Shown here piece after piece: positions 40,511-48,769 of a stretch of DNA of 64,000 nt. The notes beneath the pieces are model-generated. The model was given only the letters and a program-made list of their open reading frames with translations, was not told where the DNA came from and ran no database searches. The stretch's first letter is position 1; each line of letters opens with the position of its first letter. Origin of the DNA: Vibrio owensii CAIM 1854 = LMG 25443 (GTDB taxonomy: Bacteria > Pseudomonadota > Gammaproteobacteria > Enterobacterales > Vibrionaceae). The position numbers and the translations under genes were made by a program. The stretch is taken from contig NZ_JPRD01000015.1 in assembly GCF_000817815.1 (NCBI RefSeq), positions 186,001 to 250,000 on the forward strand. Reading direction: 5' to 3'.

Positions 40511-40549
40511 ATTTGATCTGTAGAGAGTAATCTGTTTATTGAATAGAAG

Positions 40550-40984
40550 TTACGGTTCGAAATCCATCATCTGCTCAAACCAGCTTCCAGCATTATCTTT
40601 AGGCAAAGATAAAGGGTACATATCCGGATTATCTTTGCTCTCGGCAATATAGTTAGCCTTAAACGCTTGGATCGTTTCCAACTGTTCAGATACGGCCTGA
40701 TCTAAAGTCATGTTGCCATCATCAATTGCAGCTGGCTTTTCAATAGCAATTGCGAGGTCAACAATAGAGCTCCACAGGCAATACTCCTCTTCAATCAAAC
40801 GGCCAGCCGAAGATTTCTCGCCTTCATGGGTCTCATCGAATGAGCCAAGAATTTGCACGCTCTTTTCATCGACTTTGATGTCGCCACTATAATTACTATG
40901 GACTTCTGTACCAGTTTGATACACCGTCCAAATCACGCCATCAACGCAGACAAAATAACCTAGTGTTTTAGTTGTTTCACTCAC
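40550..40984 (-). CDS. Hypothetical acidic protein, GTG start
   Basis: 144 residues, acidic; GTG start with GGAG eight bases upstream. The first 60 residues look beta-rich, the rest helical. Not recognised. It lies downstream of the tRNA-like gene and probably shares its transcript. Confidence 0.75.
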   Translation of the reverse strand: MSETTKTLGYFVCVDGVIWTVYQTGTEVHSNYSGDIKVDEKSVQILGSFDETHEGEKSSAGRLIEEEYCLWSSIVDLAIAIEKPAAIDDGNMTLDQAVSEQLETIQAFKANYIAESKDNPDMYPLSLPKDNAGSWFEQMMDFEP

Positions 40985-41078
40985 ACCGGATCTCCAGATT
41001 CAAACACATGATAAATATTGACAGTACTACCATTACTGCCATTCCTTGTTTACAGAGAGTGTATTACTCATTCGGCTG

Positions 41079-41199
41079 GGCTCTGACCGGATTTGAACCG
41101 GCGACCCCCCATAATAGCCTTTATCGCGAAATTATAACGTTGACGATTGCAATCGTCTCAGTAACGGCGTAGTGCTCTATCCAGCTGAGCTACAGAACC
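41079..41199 (-). tRNA. tRNA-like gene with about 48 extra bases in the anticodon region
   Basis: On the minus strand a 7-bp acceptor stem (GGTTCTG/CAGAGCC, one G-T pair), a canonical TA linker, a D arm GCTC-AGCTGGATA-GAGC and a T arm GCCGG-TTCAAAT-CCGGT are all present. Between D and T arms there are 71 bases where a normal tRNA has about 23, so no standard anticodon arm can be assigned. That stretch holds a perfect hairpin GACGATTG/CAATCGTC (41136-41151 region); if its six-base TTGCAA loop were the anticodon loop it would read GCA (Cys), but this is speculative. No CCA is encoded. It lies inside the operon from promoter copy 24. It may be intron-containing, a decoy or a decayed tRNA. Confidence 0.6.
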
Positions 41200-41252
41200 C
41201 ATGCGAATGAGTGGCGACTTATGCCGCCAGTCATACAATATATTACGACTTC

Positions 41253-41450
41253 TTATGCGGCACTTGGTGGCGTTTGCGGACCAAGAAGGTATTCACCACT
41301 ACGCAACCAGTCCTGACGACGACCGTTGAAGCCTTTCATGGCTTTAGGATGTTTGATCGCATCAAGGTACACTGGTTCAGGAGATTCTTTACCATTTTCA
41401 AAATACCAGAATAGTCCAGTTTCTAATGGAATTGTATCGTGCTTAATCAT
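41253..41450 (-). CDS. Small phage/plasmid-type hypothetical protein
   Basis: 65 residues from the ATG at 41450 (GGGGG upstream). The pattern GLFWYFENG, then PEPVYLDA, then SGEYLLGPQTPP is typical of short phage and plasmid proteins with G-x-Y-W and P-x-P-V motifs; function unknown. The ribosome site overlaps the end of the upstream gene. Confidence 0.72.
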   Translation of the reverse strand: MIKHDTIPLETGLFWYFENGKESPEPVYLDAIKHPKAMKGFNGRRQDWLRSGEYLLGPQTPPSAA

Positions 41451-41454
41451 CTCT

Positions 41455-41898
41455 TTACCCCCAAATATGCATTTGTAAATATCGACCTTTGCCGATAGGT
41501 ATCCAAACAAGACCGCCGTAGGTATCGCCCTCGCTCGATACGTCTTCAAACAGGTGACGTATAGCAGCTCCTTGACCAAAAAACTCATAAGCAGAAGTCT
41601 TGGTACCTTTCACTTTATCGATTCCAACGATCTCAAGATCCTGACAAAAATTAGCTTCTCGAGTCCACTTGATCGGTTGCCAGAATTTTGGCTTAAGAGT
41701 CTTCTCCAATCGAACAAAGATCTGGTTATCTTTCTCTCGACGTTGCATTTCATCTTCACCAGCTTTAAGCATCTGTTCGTGAATCGCTTCCTGCTCACGT
41801 TCATGACATTCAAAGTGAGCAACACCCAAAGATAAGTTCACACGCTCATCAGAGGAATATACTGTTTCGTTACAGTAGACGCAGTAACCGTAATTCAT
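41455..41898 (-). CDS. Hypothetical protein with N-terminal zinc finger
   Basis: 147 residues. CVYC at 6-9 and HFECHE at about 28-33 give a C-x-x-C...H-x-x-C metal site. A charged helix (EREQEAIHEQMLKAGEDEMQ) follows, then a mixed C-terminal domain. Binding target unknown. AAGGGG lies eight bases before the ATG. Confidence 0.8.
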   Translation of the reverse strand: MNYGYCVYCNETVYSSDERVNLSLGVAHFECHEREQEAIHEQMLKAGEDEMQRREKDNQIFVRLEKTLKPKFWQPIKWTREANFCQDLEIVGIDKVKGTKTSAYEFFGQGAAIRHLFEDVSSEGDTYGGLVWIPIGKGRYLQMHIWG

Positions 41899-41899
41899 G

Positions 41900-42100
41900 T
41901 TACCGCCCCTTATGCTCAGGTAAATTAGCTTTTAAGTGTTTAGAGTCCACCTGATTATCTGTAGGGCGCAAGGCAACCCCCAAGCAGTGAAAGAACCCTG
42001 CCATTTCTGTATCGCCATCACAACGCTTAACCAGTTCGTCTGACATTGGTTCAAAGTGATTTGGGCGAACCTCGACGGTGTGATTAGTATTCTTGCTCAT
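41900..42100 (-). CDS. Small hypothetical protein
   Basis: 66 residues, hydrophilic, with two Cys and three His; not recognised. AAGGAA lies seven bases before the ATG; one base separates it from the next gene. Confidence 0.72.
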   Translation of the reverse strand: MSKNTNHTVEVRPNHFEPMSDELVKRCDGDTEMAGFFHCLGVALRPTDNQVDSKHLKANLPEHKGR

Positions 42101-42109
42101 GAATATTCC

Positions 42110-42472
42110 TTACTGATTAAGTTTTTCGCAAAGTTCATCAATTTGATCTGACGATAAGGGTTCTGCATCATCAAAATGTGGCAGCTTTCTGCCATCCGCA
42201 AGAGAACCATCTTCGACCTTATCTTGCAATAGGCGAAGACCAGCTAGAATGTTGCTCTTCTCTTGATAATTAAACCCATTGGCTAAGTTGTTCTTCGCAT
42301 CAGATCGTGATACTGAACGGAGTAAGCCTTGAACCACGTGCGCGTCATCGTCTTTGACCTCAATTTCGAAAGTATCGCACATTGGCGTTACTGTGAAAAC
42401 GACAGAGGCGACCACCAGCATAGGTACCAACTCAACCATTTCGCTTTCTGGTATGTTCTGGAATTTTTTCAT
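42110..42472 (-). CDS. Hypothetical protein
   Basis: 120 residues from the ATG at 42472. A hydrophobic stretch (VPMLVVASVVFTVTP) at about 16-30 is probably a buried strand pair rather than a signal, because it lacks a basic N-terminus and a cleavage site. The remainder is acidic and helical. Not recognised. Confidence 0.72.
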   Translation of the reverse strand: MKKFQNIPESEMVELVPMLVVASVVFTVTPMCDTFEIEVKDDDAHVVQGLLRSVSRSDAKNNLANGFNYQEKSNILAGLRLLQDKVEDGSLADGRKLPHFDDAEPLSSDQIDELCEKLNQ

Positions 42473-42485
42473 AGTACCTGCTCCA

Positions 42486-43100
42486 TTAGTTTTCATCTTG
42501 GATAAAAGCATCAGCATCATGGTTTAAGTGCCAGCATAGTTTTGATTCGGCTTCGCTTAGTGTAAGCCCCTTCTCTAAAACAATATCGTCTTCACCTTCA
42601 ACTTCCTCAACTATGTTGTAAAGCTGTACTGGTGTTTCTTTGGCCGCAAGTTCTTTTTGGTGCGCTGTGATCTGCTCATTCATCAGGTTCACCAGATTAC
42701 GTAGTACTGCCGATAGCGAACGTTCATAAGAGAAACGTTCTTGAATCGAAGCCATCAAATCTCTTGATTCAAAGTTGTAACGAACACCGTAACGTAGGAA
42801 AAGCATACCTTGAGCTCGTTTTTCTGAGTTAGAGCTTTCCCCGTTCTCGAACAGGCGTAATTCAGCATGGTATTGTTCTGGATCAGAAAGTGGCACATGA
42901 CGGCTAAGATGAAGGGAAATGGAATTGCCATGCCAGCCATCTTTTCGGGTAACATCCTTCAAATCGAATCGGTCTGGTACAGAAATGGCGTAATCATCAG
43001 ACGGTAGAATTACACGCTTCGACGCTATTGCAAACAGTTGAGAAAGACGCTTGATATAGCGTGCTTGATTACGACAATCGTGTAGTTTTATTGCTGCCAT
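42486..43100 (-). CDS. Hypothetical protein
   Basis: 204 residues from the ATG at 43100 (GAGGA upstream); a longer frame would run through promoter copy 24. Basic N-terminal 60 residues, then a beta-rich part (GNSISLHLSRH, HAELRLFENGE) and a helical acidic end. Not recognised. First gene of the unit that includes the tRNA-like gene. Confidence 0.78.
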   Translation of the reverse strand: MAAIKLHDCRNQARYIKRLSQLFAIASKRVILPSDDYAISVPDRFDLKDVTRKDGWHGNSISLHLSRHVPLSDPEQYHAELRLFENGESSNSEKRAQGMLFLRYGVRYNFESRDLMASIQERFSYERSLSAVLRNLVNLMNEQITAHQKELAAKETPVQLYNIVEEVEGEDDIVLEKGLTLSEAESKLCWHLNHDADAFIQDEN

Positions 43101-43156
43101 GGTTCTATCCTCAAGATGTTGGTAAATGGATAAATCTATCGTTTCGTCTTGAGTTA

Positions 43157-43189
43157 ATAATACAGCTCTACTCACCTAAACAATTGATC
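43157..43189 (-). promoter_or_regulatory. GATC-box promoter, copy 24
   Basis: ATGATCAA, -35 TTGTTT, 15-bp spacer, -10 TATTAT, 57 bases before the start at 43100. The 270 bases to the right, up to 43458, show no gene or other element. Confidence 0.85.
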
Positions 43190-43458
43190 ATACAGCTAGG
43201 ACAGGACACAACCCAATAACCAAAAGAAGCTATGTGGGCATATTAAGTTAAGCTACAAAATCACATGACTGTTGTTGAATGAATTTGTTATAGCAGGTAA
43301 AAAACGAGGGCGTTGGATCTGGTCATGGATGATTCAAACTTATGACTTGAAGATGAAATTCAATAAGTACCAATCGCTTTAGAACAGAGACATGAAATAC
43401 TCAGAGTTGAAAAGTTGGCGAGGTACTACTACTTCCTGATCTAAGCAGTTCCATAAAG

Positions 43459-43662
43459 TTAATCTAACATCCACTTCGGCCAACTCGGTGTAATCGCGTA
43501 CACCAAATTTCTCGATAAATGTACGAACAGCATCACAACAAACATTAGAGGGAGAAAACTAAAATTACCGTCAAAAACATGCCTAAGAACTATCGTTACT
43601 ATGGGAATGCTCACTAGAGATGTTATGACTATCAGCAGAACTGAAATTATTTTTTTAAACAT
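43459..43662 (-). CDS. Small membrane protein
   Basis: 67 residues with two predicted membrane helices (about 5-26 and 35-55). A GGGTGGGGT tract precedes the ATG. Function unknown. Confidence 0.68.
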   Translation of the reverse strand: MFKKIISVLLIVITSLVSIPIVTIVLRHVFDGNFSFLPLMFVVMLFVHLSRNLVYAITPSWPKWMLD

Positions 43663-43790
43663 ACCCCACCCAAATTAGACTACAACTCAACCCTCTGATT
43701 ATCGGTTGATTCAGAATGACTTTCCAATCCCGAGGAACCAAATGCAAAATTGCTCTACCATGCAAGCGGACCCTAAAACGATTAACATTG

Positions 43791-44105
43791 TTAATTTGCC
43801 GAACTACGATATAGGTTAAAAGCTGTCTTTAGGTCTGCTTCCGTTATGTCATGTTTAAAAGAGTGAGTCAGTTTTCTGTTGAAAAAAACTGACCAAACGT
43901 TGTTTTCAAACTTGATACATAACTCGACATTACCCTCTTCACCTTCAGAAGAAAGCTTGGTCACCACATTTAAGTAACCAGGAGCGGTGTTATACTCTCT
44001 GTTAATAGGCGAGTGGTAACCAGAATCGATAGCGGCATTACTTATCATACCACCGACTATCTCGACTACATTGTTTATAGTTTCGTTATCACTATTCAAA
44101 ACCAT
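43791..44105 (-). CDS. Hypothetical protein
   Basis: 104 residues from the ATG at 44105 (GGAGG upstream); helix, then a beta-rich middle (VELCIKFENNVWSVFF) and a final helix. Not recognised. Confidence 0.72.
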   Translation of the reverse strand: MVLNSDNETINNVVEIVGGMISNAAIDSGYHSPINREYNTAPGYLNVVTKLSSEGEEGNVELCIKFENNVWSVFFNRKLTHSFKHDITEADLKTAFNLYRSSAN

Positions 44106-44258
44106 TACATCCTCCAAACTAGTCTAACCCATCAAATTTCAGCGTAGAACGCTTAAAAAAACTCACAGTACAAGGTCAAGCTAGGCAAATTCTACCATGA
44201 TACTTCGACACTATAAGCAATTTGAATGATAAGGGACTAGCCATTTTAATTTTGCTGT

Positions 44259-44540
44259 TTACTTCTGAGGGGAAAGTAGGCTATCAAATACTTTATGAAC
44301 AGGTACAAAGACCAACTCAAGCGCGTAATCCATCTCGTTGATAAATGGTAGGAATTTGTTATCAAAGAGAACACTGTCAATTTTCTTTAAATCAAGAGTT
44401 TCGCCATGGCTAGCTTTGATCTCTTTAACAATCGCCACAACACATTTCTTTTTGATCAAGGCTTGATCTTCAAACTCCAATAAAAGGAAATCCTTTATTG
44501 CTTGAACCGTAACTAATGATTGAATTTCGCAGTTGGTCAT
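44259..44540 (-). CDS. Hypothetical protein
   Basis: 93 residues, mixed charged and hydrophobic (KKKCVVAIVKEIKAS; ALELVFVPVHKVF). Not recognised. Weak ribosome site. The 170 bases to its right hold nothing recognisable. Confidence 0.68.
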   Translation of the reverse strand: MTNCEIQSLVTVQAIKDFLLLEFEDQALIKKKCVVAIVKEIKASHGETLDLKKIDSVLFDNKFLPFINEMDYALELVFVPVHKVFDSLLSPQK

Positions 44541-44710
44541 AACTCATTGTGTCCACTAGAAGAAAAGGTGCGGGTCACGCCCAGTAATTCGATTGCCCAA
44601 AGGCTATCAGAAAGACCACCCGCTCTAAGCTGCATAGATTGCCACTCAGCAATTTAATGATATTAAAACAAATTGATATGTAATGATAATGGGAGATTGA
44701 TTGTTATGCT

Positions 44711-45349
44711 TCAAGATACTTTGAAGAACTTAATCGAGAGCTCACCTACCTGCCACGCCCCTAACTGTGCGTTATAATACGCATTCATGGCTTCATCATA
44801 GTTGACTGAATAAACGTTTTGTTTATAGTCACCATCCACCATTTCTGCTTCCATTACCGCCTGATCATTGAGATTGTCGTAATCATCTACGGAAGTTACA
44901 TTGAAATGACGTACAAAATTGTCGTCGATCTCGACCGCATCAGCCATACGCATTTGCTCTAGAAAACTATGAACTGGCTTTACTTCGATCTTATAAGCGA
45001 AATAGCCATCACAATCTTCAACTACACTAGAATACCAATCGATCAGGTTAGCCCAGCTGTCCGAATCTGAATATTCACTTTCAACGGCAATGATAACTTC
45101 ATCACGAGTGATTGCAACGTCGTCATCAGAAGTGTACTGCAGAATATCAATGTTGTTGCTATCTGCACTTTCGGCAAACAACTCCGCATACGAGTCAGCG
45201 ATTCGATTCTTCACATGATGGAACAGTACTTCGACCGCTTCTAATTCACTGCCAAAGGATAACGGTCCTTTCATCGTTTCAATTGGGTTTGTTGGCATAG
45301 GATCGCCATCAAAAAAAGTTAGAAGGTGTGTGGTTTGGTTAATATTCAT
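44711..45349 (-). CDS. Hypothetical very acidic protein
   Basis: 212 residues, very acidic (SESADSNNIDILQYTSDDDV-like stretches), aromatic. This charge profile resembles DNA-mimic proteins, but nothing else supports that. AGAGAG precedes the ATG. Second gene behind promoter copy 25. Confidence 0.8.
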   Translation of the reverse strand: MNINQTTHLLTFFDGDPMPTNPIETMKGPLSFGSELEAVEVLFHHVKNRIADSYAELFAESADSNNIDILQYTSDDDVAITRDEVIIAVESEYSDSDSWANLIDWYSSVVEDCDGYFAYKIEVKPVHSFLEQMRMADAVEIDDNFVRHFNVTSVDDYDNLNDQAVMEAEMVDGDYKQNVYSVNYDEAMNAYYNAQLGAWQVGELSIKFFKVS

Positions 45350-45363
45350 GATCGACTCTCTGA

Positions 45364-46023
45364 TTAGTGTTGGATTTGTTGACGTTCAGTTTTCTTATCA
45401 ATTAGTTTCTTGAGTGCGTCTTCGCGTGAGCAACCCGACATTAGCGAGTACATATGAGTCGCTTGCTGGTCGAAGAAATTAATAGCCCATTCAGGTGTAA
45501 GCTCACCTTTGCTGCCAATCTGGTATTCCCGTCCCTCGAACACGAAAGAAAAAGGCTTAATTTCACCCAAGCGAACACCTACACGCAATTCGTTAAACAT
45601 ACCCATGGTTGCTACATTGGCGATCGGATTTTGGGTAGTTAGGAGATTTCGGTACCAGTTTGTTACCTGCCAGTCACTAACTGCATAGCGGCTATCATCA
45701 GTGATGATGACTTGGACCTGCTTCATAATTGGGGCGTAAAAGCAGTTTGTTTCAGATTTAAAGACAATTGTCTTATTAGCCTTGTTCGTATAAACGATAA
45801 AGTGAAACTGCTCGTGTGAGGAATAGCAATCTATTTCACCGAACCCTCGCACAGCATGAAGATTGTCCTCCCATGAAGCCATATCTTCCAGATCCACTAG
45901 CGTTGCTTGCGAGTTGTGAAAATCTTCTTTGAGCATTGAATCAATGTGCTCCCTACCCTCGTCATCTGTTATTGGAGTAAGTTCAGCATTGATAAAAGCT
46001 AAGGCTGTTGTTGAAATCGGCAT
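45364..46023 (-). CDS. Hypothetical acidic protein
   Basis: 219 residues, acidic, mixed alpha/beta (HFIVYTNKANKTIVFKS; FSFVFEGREYQIGS). Not recognised. First gene behind promoter copy 25. Confidence 0.82.
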   Translation of the reverse strand: MPISTTALAFINAELTPITDDEGREHIDSMLKEDFHNSQATLVDLEDMASWEDNLHAVRGFGEIDCYSSHEQFHFIVYTNKANKTIVFKSETNCFYAPIMKQVQVIITDDSRYAVSDWQVTNWYRNLLTTQNPIANVATMGMFNELRVGVRLGEIKPFSFVFEGREYQIGSKGELTPEWAINFFDQQATHMYSLMSGCSREDALKKLIDKKTERQQIQH

Positions 46024-46062
46024 TGTCTTTGTACCTATACGGATTAGTTAAGAACTGTTTGT

Positions 46063-46095
46063 ATGGTAGCAACGGAAAAACTAATGCAAGTGATC
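46063..46095 (-). promoter_or_regulatory. GATC-box promoter, copy 25
   Basis: ATGATCAC, -35 TTGCAT, 15-bp spacer, -10 TACCAT, 40 bases before the start at 46023. Confidence 0.83.
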
Positions 46096-46124
46096 ATACG
46101 AAGGTACACCTAAATGGTGCAGAC

Positions 46125-46159
46125 AAAAAAAAGCAGCGTTCACTGGGAGGAAACGCTGC
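46125..46159 (-). terminator. Strong minus-strand terminator
   Basis: The perfect stem GCAGCGTT/AACGCTGC is followed by T8 on the minus strand. It ends the transcript that carries the 46435 and 46627 genes. Confidence 0.88.
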
Positions 46160-46175
46160 ATATTGGAATAGCCAA

Positions 46176-46280
46176 TTAAATGTTACAGGAGTATGCATAA
46201 CACAACACCGAACGACGCTTATCAGCCACATCGTTCAGTGCCGTTATTATAACAAATACAAATTTATAGCTGCTGATCAT
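46176..46280 (-). CDS. Very small possible gene
   Basis: 34 residues with a short hydrophobic segment (FVFVIITAL). AAGG lies four bases before the ATG, and a strong terminator follows 17 bases after the stop. It may instead be untranslated 3' sequence. Confidence 0.3.
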   Translation of the reverse strand: MISSYKFVFVIITALNDVADKRRSVLCYAYSCNI

Positions 46281-46434
46281 GTACCTTTTTATTTTGCTGG
46301 TGGATAAACATATCAACAAATTGCATTCCCCTATGCTGTTGTTTGATGAGCAACTACATAATTTATCGCCCTTTCATGAACAGAATAAAATTAGCCTAAA
46401 ATGAAGCTGATCTTAAATGACCTATTCTAGCTTG

Positions 46435-46614
46435 TTACAAAGCGTCAATACTACGGCAATACCAAGTGGCACCATCACTTTCCAATGACTCCAGTTTAAA
46501 GGGGTTCTGTCTACCGGAATCCATACTCACTAGCATACCGATCTGACCAAATTCGTCTTTGACCTTAATGGGTTGCTCTAAAATAGTGATTAAAACTGTA
46601 TCAGAACTAGGCAT
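46435..46614 (-). CDS. Small hypothetical protein
   Basis: 59 residues; beta-rich (TVLITILEQPIKVKD, IGMLVSMDSG) with a C-terminal WYC. GGAG lies eight bases before the ATG, and 12 bases separate it from the upstream gene. Not recognised. Confidence 0.68.
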   Translation of the reverse strand: MPSSDTVLITILEQPIKVKDEFGQIGMLVSMDSGRQNPFKLESLESDGATWYCRSIDAL

Positions 46615-46626
46615 TGAGACTCTCCA

Positions 46627-46809
46627 TTACTGGATCACTACTAAGTGATCGATGCTTACACCACCGGCCTTACCTGAAATTTTCACGACATCCTCGCCAC
46701 ATACTTGCCAGACTTCTGATCTCACTTCATGTTCAGTACATTCCGATTCGCCCATAATTGGGTAATATTTTACTTTCGTGCCGATAGTTAATTGCTGCGC
46801 TTTTGCCAT
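46627..46809 (-). CDS. Small hypothetical protein, SH3-like pattern
   Basis: 60 residues from the ATG at 46809. The order TIGTKVKYYP, VWQVCGEDVVKISG, HLVVI looks like a small beta barrel (SH3/KOW-like), often used for protein or nucleic-acid contacts; this is only a fold impression. Confidence 0.68.
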   Translation of the reverse strand: MAKAQQLTIGTKVKYYPIMGESECTEHEVRSEVWQVCGEDVVKISGKAGGVSIDHLVVIQ

Positions 46810-46927
46810 TGATAATTCCATTTTTAATTACTGAGATATAATTCAACCTCTAAACTACTTGCCGAGAGGAAGGGTTACTTGTCGTATTTATGATACTTGC
46901 TGCTTTTCCACAAGAAAGCAGCCTCTA

Positions 46928-46960
46928 ACGTTACCACCGAAAACTTATGACCAATTGATC
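46928..46960 (-). promoter_or_regulatory. GATC-box promoter, copy 26
   Basis: ATGATCAA, -35 TTGGTC, 15-bp spacer, -10 TAACGT (poor), 119 bases before the start at 46809. It overlaps the stop codon of the 46959 gene. A hairpin GCTGCTTT/AAAGCAGC lies just downstream at about 46899-46922. Confidence 0.6.
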
Positions 46961-47225
46961 ATAGAGATGTCAACGCTTTGAAAGTTCCTGGCTTAACGGA
47001 AAGTATGTAGTCACCATCCATTTCTGTTTGAACTTCATAAATCTTACCCATTTCGACACCAGTAAACTGTCGAAAAATGTTATCAGGACCATACGGCTGA
47101 TTATTCAAATCAACCAGTTGCAAACTACAACGATGAGGAACTTCTGAACCGTGCGAATCAAGAGCAGGTTTGCAAACCATACGTTTACATTTGTAAAGCT
47201 TATCATCATTGAAATCTTTCAACAT
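46959..47225 (-). CDS. Hypothetical protein
   Basis: 88 residues with three cysteines (CKRMVCKP, HRCSLQLVD), beta-rich. Not recognised. AAGGGG precedes the ATG. Single gene behind promoter copy 27. Confidence 0.75.
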   Translation of the reverse strand: MLKDFNDDKLYKCKRMVCKPALDSHGSEVPHRCSLQLVDLNNQPYGPDNIFRQFTGVEMGKIYEVQTEMDGDYILSVKPGTFKALTSL

Positions 47226-47273
47226 CTGGATACCCCTTATAACATTGGCTAATGGATCATATTTGATAGTTCA

Positions 47274-47306
47274 ATAATATCTTTTACCTTGCTCAAACAA
47301 GTGATC
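47274..47306 (-). promoter_or_regulatory. GATC-box promoter, copy 27
   Basis: ATGATCAC, -35 TTGTTT, 15-bp spacer, -10 TATTAT, 49 bases before the start at 47225. Confidence 0.83.
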
Positions 47307-47327
47307 ATAGAGCTTTACTCGTAACAA

Positions 47328-47355
47328 AAACCTACAAGACTGACCCTGTAGGTTT
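47328..47355 (-). terminator. Terminator after the 47416 gene
   Basis: The perfect stem AAACCTACA/TGTAGGTTT has a 10-base loop and is followed by TTG on the minus strand. Confidence 0.8.
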
Positions 47356-47415
47356 CGTGGTTTTTTTGAATTATCGGACTTATCGATGCTCAATAAGACC
47401 TATCTGAAAAAACAG

Positions 47416-47787
47416 CTAATAGTAACTGGACCTTGCATTGCTAAATTTTATGTATATGAACGTGAGTAAAACGAGTACTGAAAATATGCCCCCAAATCTC
47501 AACACGTACTCATTCACAAGATAGTGAATCACCTTTTTGAGTTCATTTTCTGATAGTGCCGGTAAATCTAACAATTCTTTTTTTTCAAAGATGTCTCTTC
47601 CTTCTTTTATTAGAAGAAGTTCTTCCTTTTTCTTCGCCAGCTTTCGTTTTTCCTTAGCAACGTGCTCAGCTTGTGACTTTTCATACAAATCAACTTTTAC
47701 CGGCTCTGGTAAAGCTGCTTTTTCAATGGTTTCAATAATTCCAACTCCTACGAGAAGAATTGCCATAATTATCAATGTAGTTCTCAC
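47416..47787 (-). CDS. Membrane protein with coiled coil, GTG start
   Basis: 123 residues from a GTG with GGGAG upstream. Membrane helix at about 4-20, a Lys/Glu-rich coiled coil at about 35-75 (KEKRKLAKKKEELLLIKEG), and a second membrane helix at about 98-114. Function unknown. Overlaps the upstream gene's stop by four bases. Confidence 0.75.
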   Translation of the reverse strand: MRTTLIIMAILLVGVGIIETIEKAALPEPVKVDLYEKSQAEHVAKEKRKLAKKKEELLLIKEGRDIFEKKELLDLPALSENELKKVIHYLVNEYVLRFGGIFSVLVLLTFIYIKFSNARSSYY

Positions 47788-48092
47788 GACTTTCTCCCTT
47801 GTGAGGTCCTATCACTTTCAGAACCCTTTTTCTGTTCTAAAAGTAGTTCTCTATACAATTGCTCTGCCACCATCCCCGTAATGCCAGGAAACAATGGAAG
47901 TAAAGCCTCAGAGAACTTGATGTTTCGCCTTTCCCGTAATAAGCCACCGGGAGTGATCACATTGCAATCCTGTAACAAGCGAACACCCTGCTCGGTTGAT
48001 ACAAAAGCTCGAGCTTTTTCTTTGGCGTCATACGCGATTTCACGCTTTGTTTTGCTCGTAATTAGATTTTTTCGCTTCTGATATTTTTTCAT
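47784..48092 (-). CDS. Hypothetical basic protein
   Basis: 102 residues if it starts at the ATG at 48092; the start is uncertain, and this choice overlaps the upstream gene by 53 bases. Basic N-terminus (KKYQKRKNLITSKTKRE), helical middle. Not recognised. Confidence 0.62.
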   Translation of the reverse strand: MKKYQKRKNLITSKTKREIAYDAKEKARAFVSTEQGVRLLQDCNVITPGGLLRERRNIKFSEALLPLFPGITGMVAEQLYRELLLEQKKGSESDRTSQGRKS

Positions 48093-48294
48093 TCCGGTTC
48101 TTGTCTGAACGTTTTTGTAAATAGCCAATTGAGCCAATTGCTACTGTCACGAAAAGCGCAACAATCAACCCGACAAAAGAGAAGAGTTTTACACCAAACA
48201 GCAATACCGAACATAGATGTACAAATACGAACATCATGACCAACTGAAGTAATGACTTGTACCACACTCCCATATAGGTTCTGTAGTTAAACAT
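48040..48294 (-). CDS. Small membrane protein
   Basis: 84 residues with two membrane helices (about 14-33 and 36-58) and a charged tail. Function unknown. First gene behind promoter copy 28. Confidence 0.7.
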   Translation of the reverse strand: MFNYRTYMGVWYKSLLQLVMMFVFVHLCSVLLFGVKLFSFVGLIVALFVTVAIGSIGYLQKRSDKNRNEKISEAKKSNYEQNKA

Positions 48295-48330
48295 AAGCAT
48301 TCCAATACAATAAATTAAACATGGTTTCTT

Positions 48331-48363
48331 ATCATAGTTCGGACTGCTTCTAATCCTCTGATC
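48331..48363 (-). promoter_or_regulatory. GATC-box promoter, copy 28
   Basis: AGATCAG, -35 AGGATT (poor), 15-bp spacer, -10 TATGAT, 37 bases before the start at 48294. A weaker member. Confidence 0.55.
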
Positions 48364-48420
48364 TAGTCACACAACACAAATTCTGACCAATTTCAGCAAT
48401 TAAAACTAACACCTCACAAA

Positions 48421-48609
48421 GATACTCAATAAAAATCAAGGTGCGCAAATTCAAAATTGGAAGGTACTTACCCATGCGCCAAACCTAAGTTGAGCCTTAC
48501 TTTGAAACTCAAATTGACATCATAATGATACTCAAAGTGAGTATTCATAATTAGACCAAAAACCAAAAAGACACTTTGACTACTTCTGTGAGTATTCAAT
48601 AGATACTCA
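48421..48609 (+). repeat. parC-like centromere repeats upstream of parM
   Basis: Five copies of GATACTCA or its complement TGAGTATN lie at 48421-48428, 48527-48534, 48538-48545, 48589-48596 and 48602-48609. The last four form two mirror pairs separated by 3 and 5 bases. In actin-type partition loci (R1 parC) ParR binds repeats in exactly this place and represses the parMR promoter. The role is inferred from position and pattern. Confidence 0.75.
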
Positions 48610-48769
48610 AAACAAGGTTAAATTTTGCCGCTTGATCACTTCCCATCAAATGAAAGGGCGAAATTGTGGAAAGAACACCTCAATTAGAGTATATTTCTGA
48701 TAACACCAACAAATAGTCTATTTTGTATGCTATTTGAACAATCTGCGAGATTTGGAAGAGGACAAAAAA

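Noticed and set aside
42422..42466. Signal peptide in the 42110 protein
   Set aside because: The hydrophobic run lacks a basic start and a cleavage site, so it reads as buried core.
46008..46307. 99-residue plus-strand reading frame
   Set aside because: It runs through promoter copy 25 and a strong minus-strand terminator, with no ribosome site.
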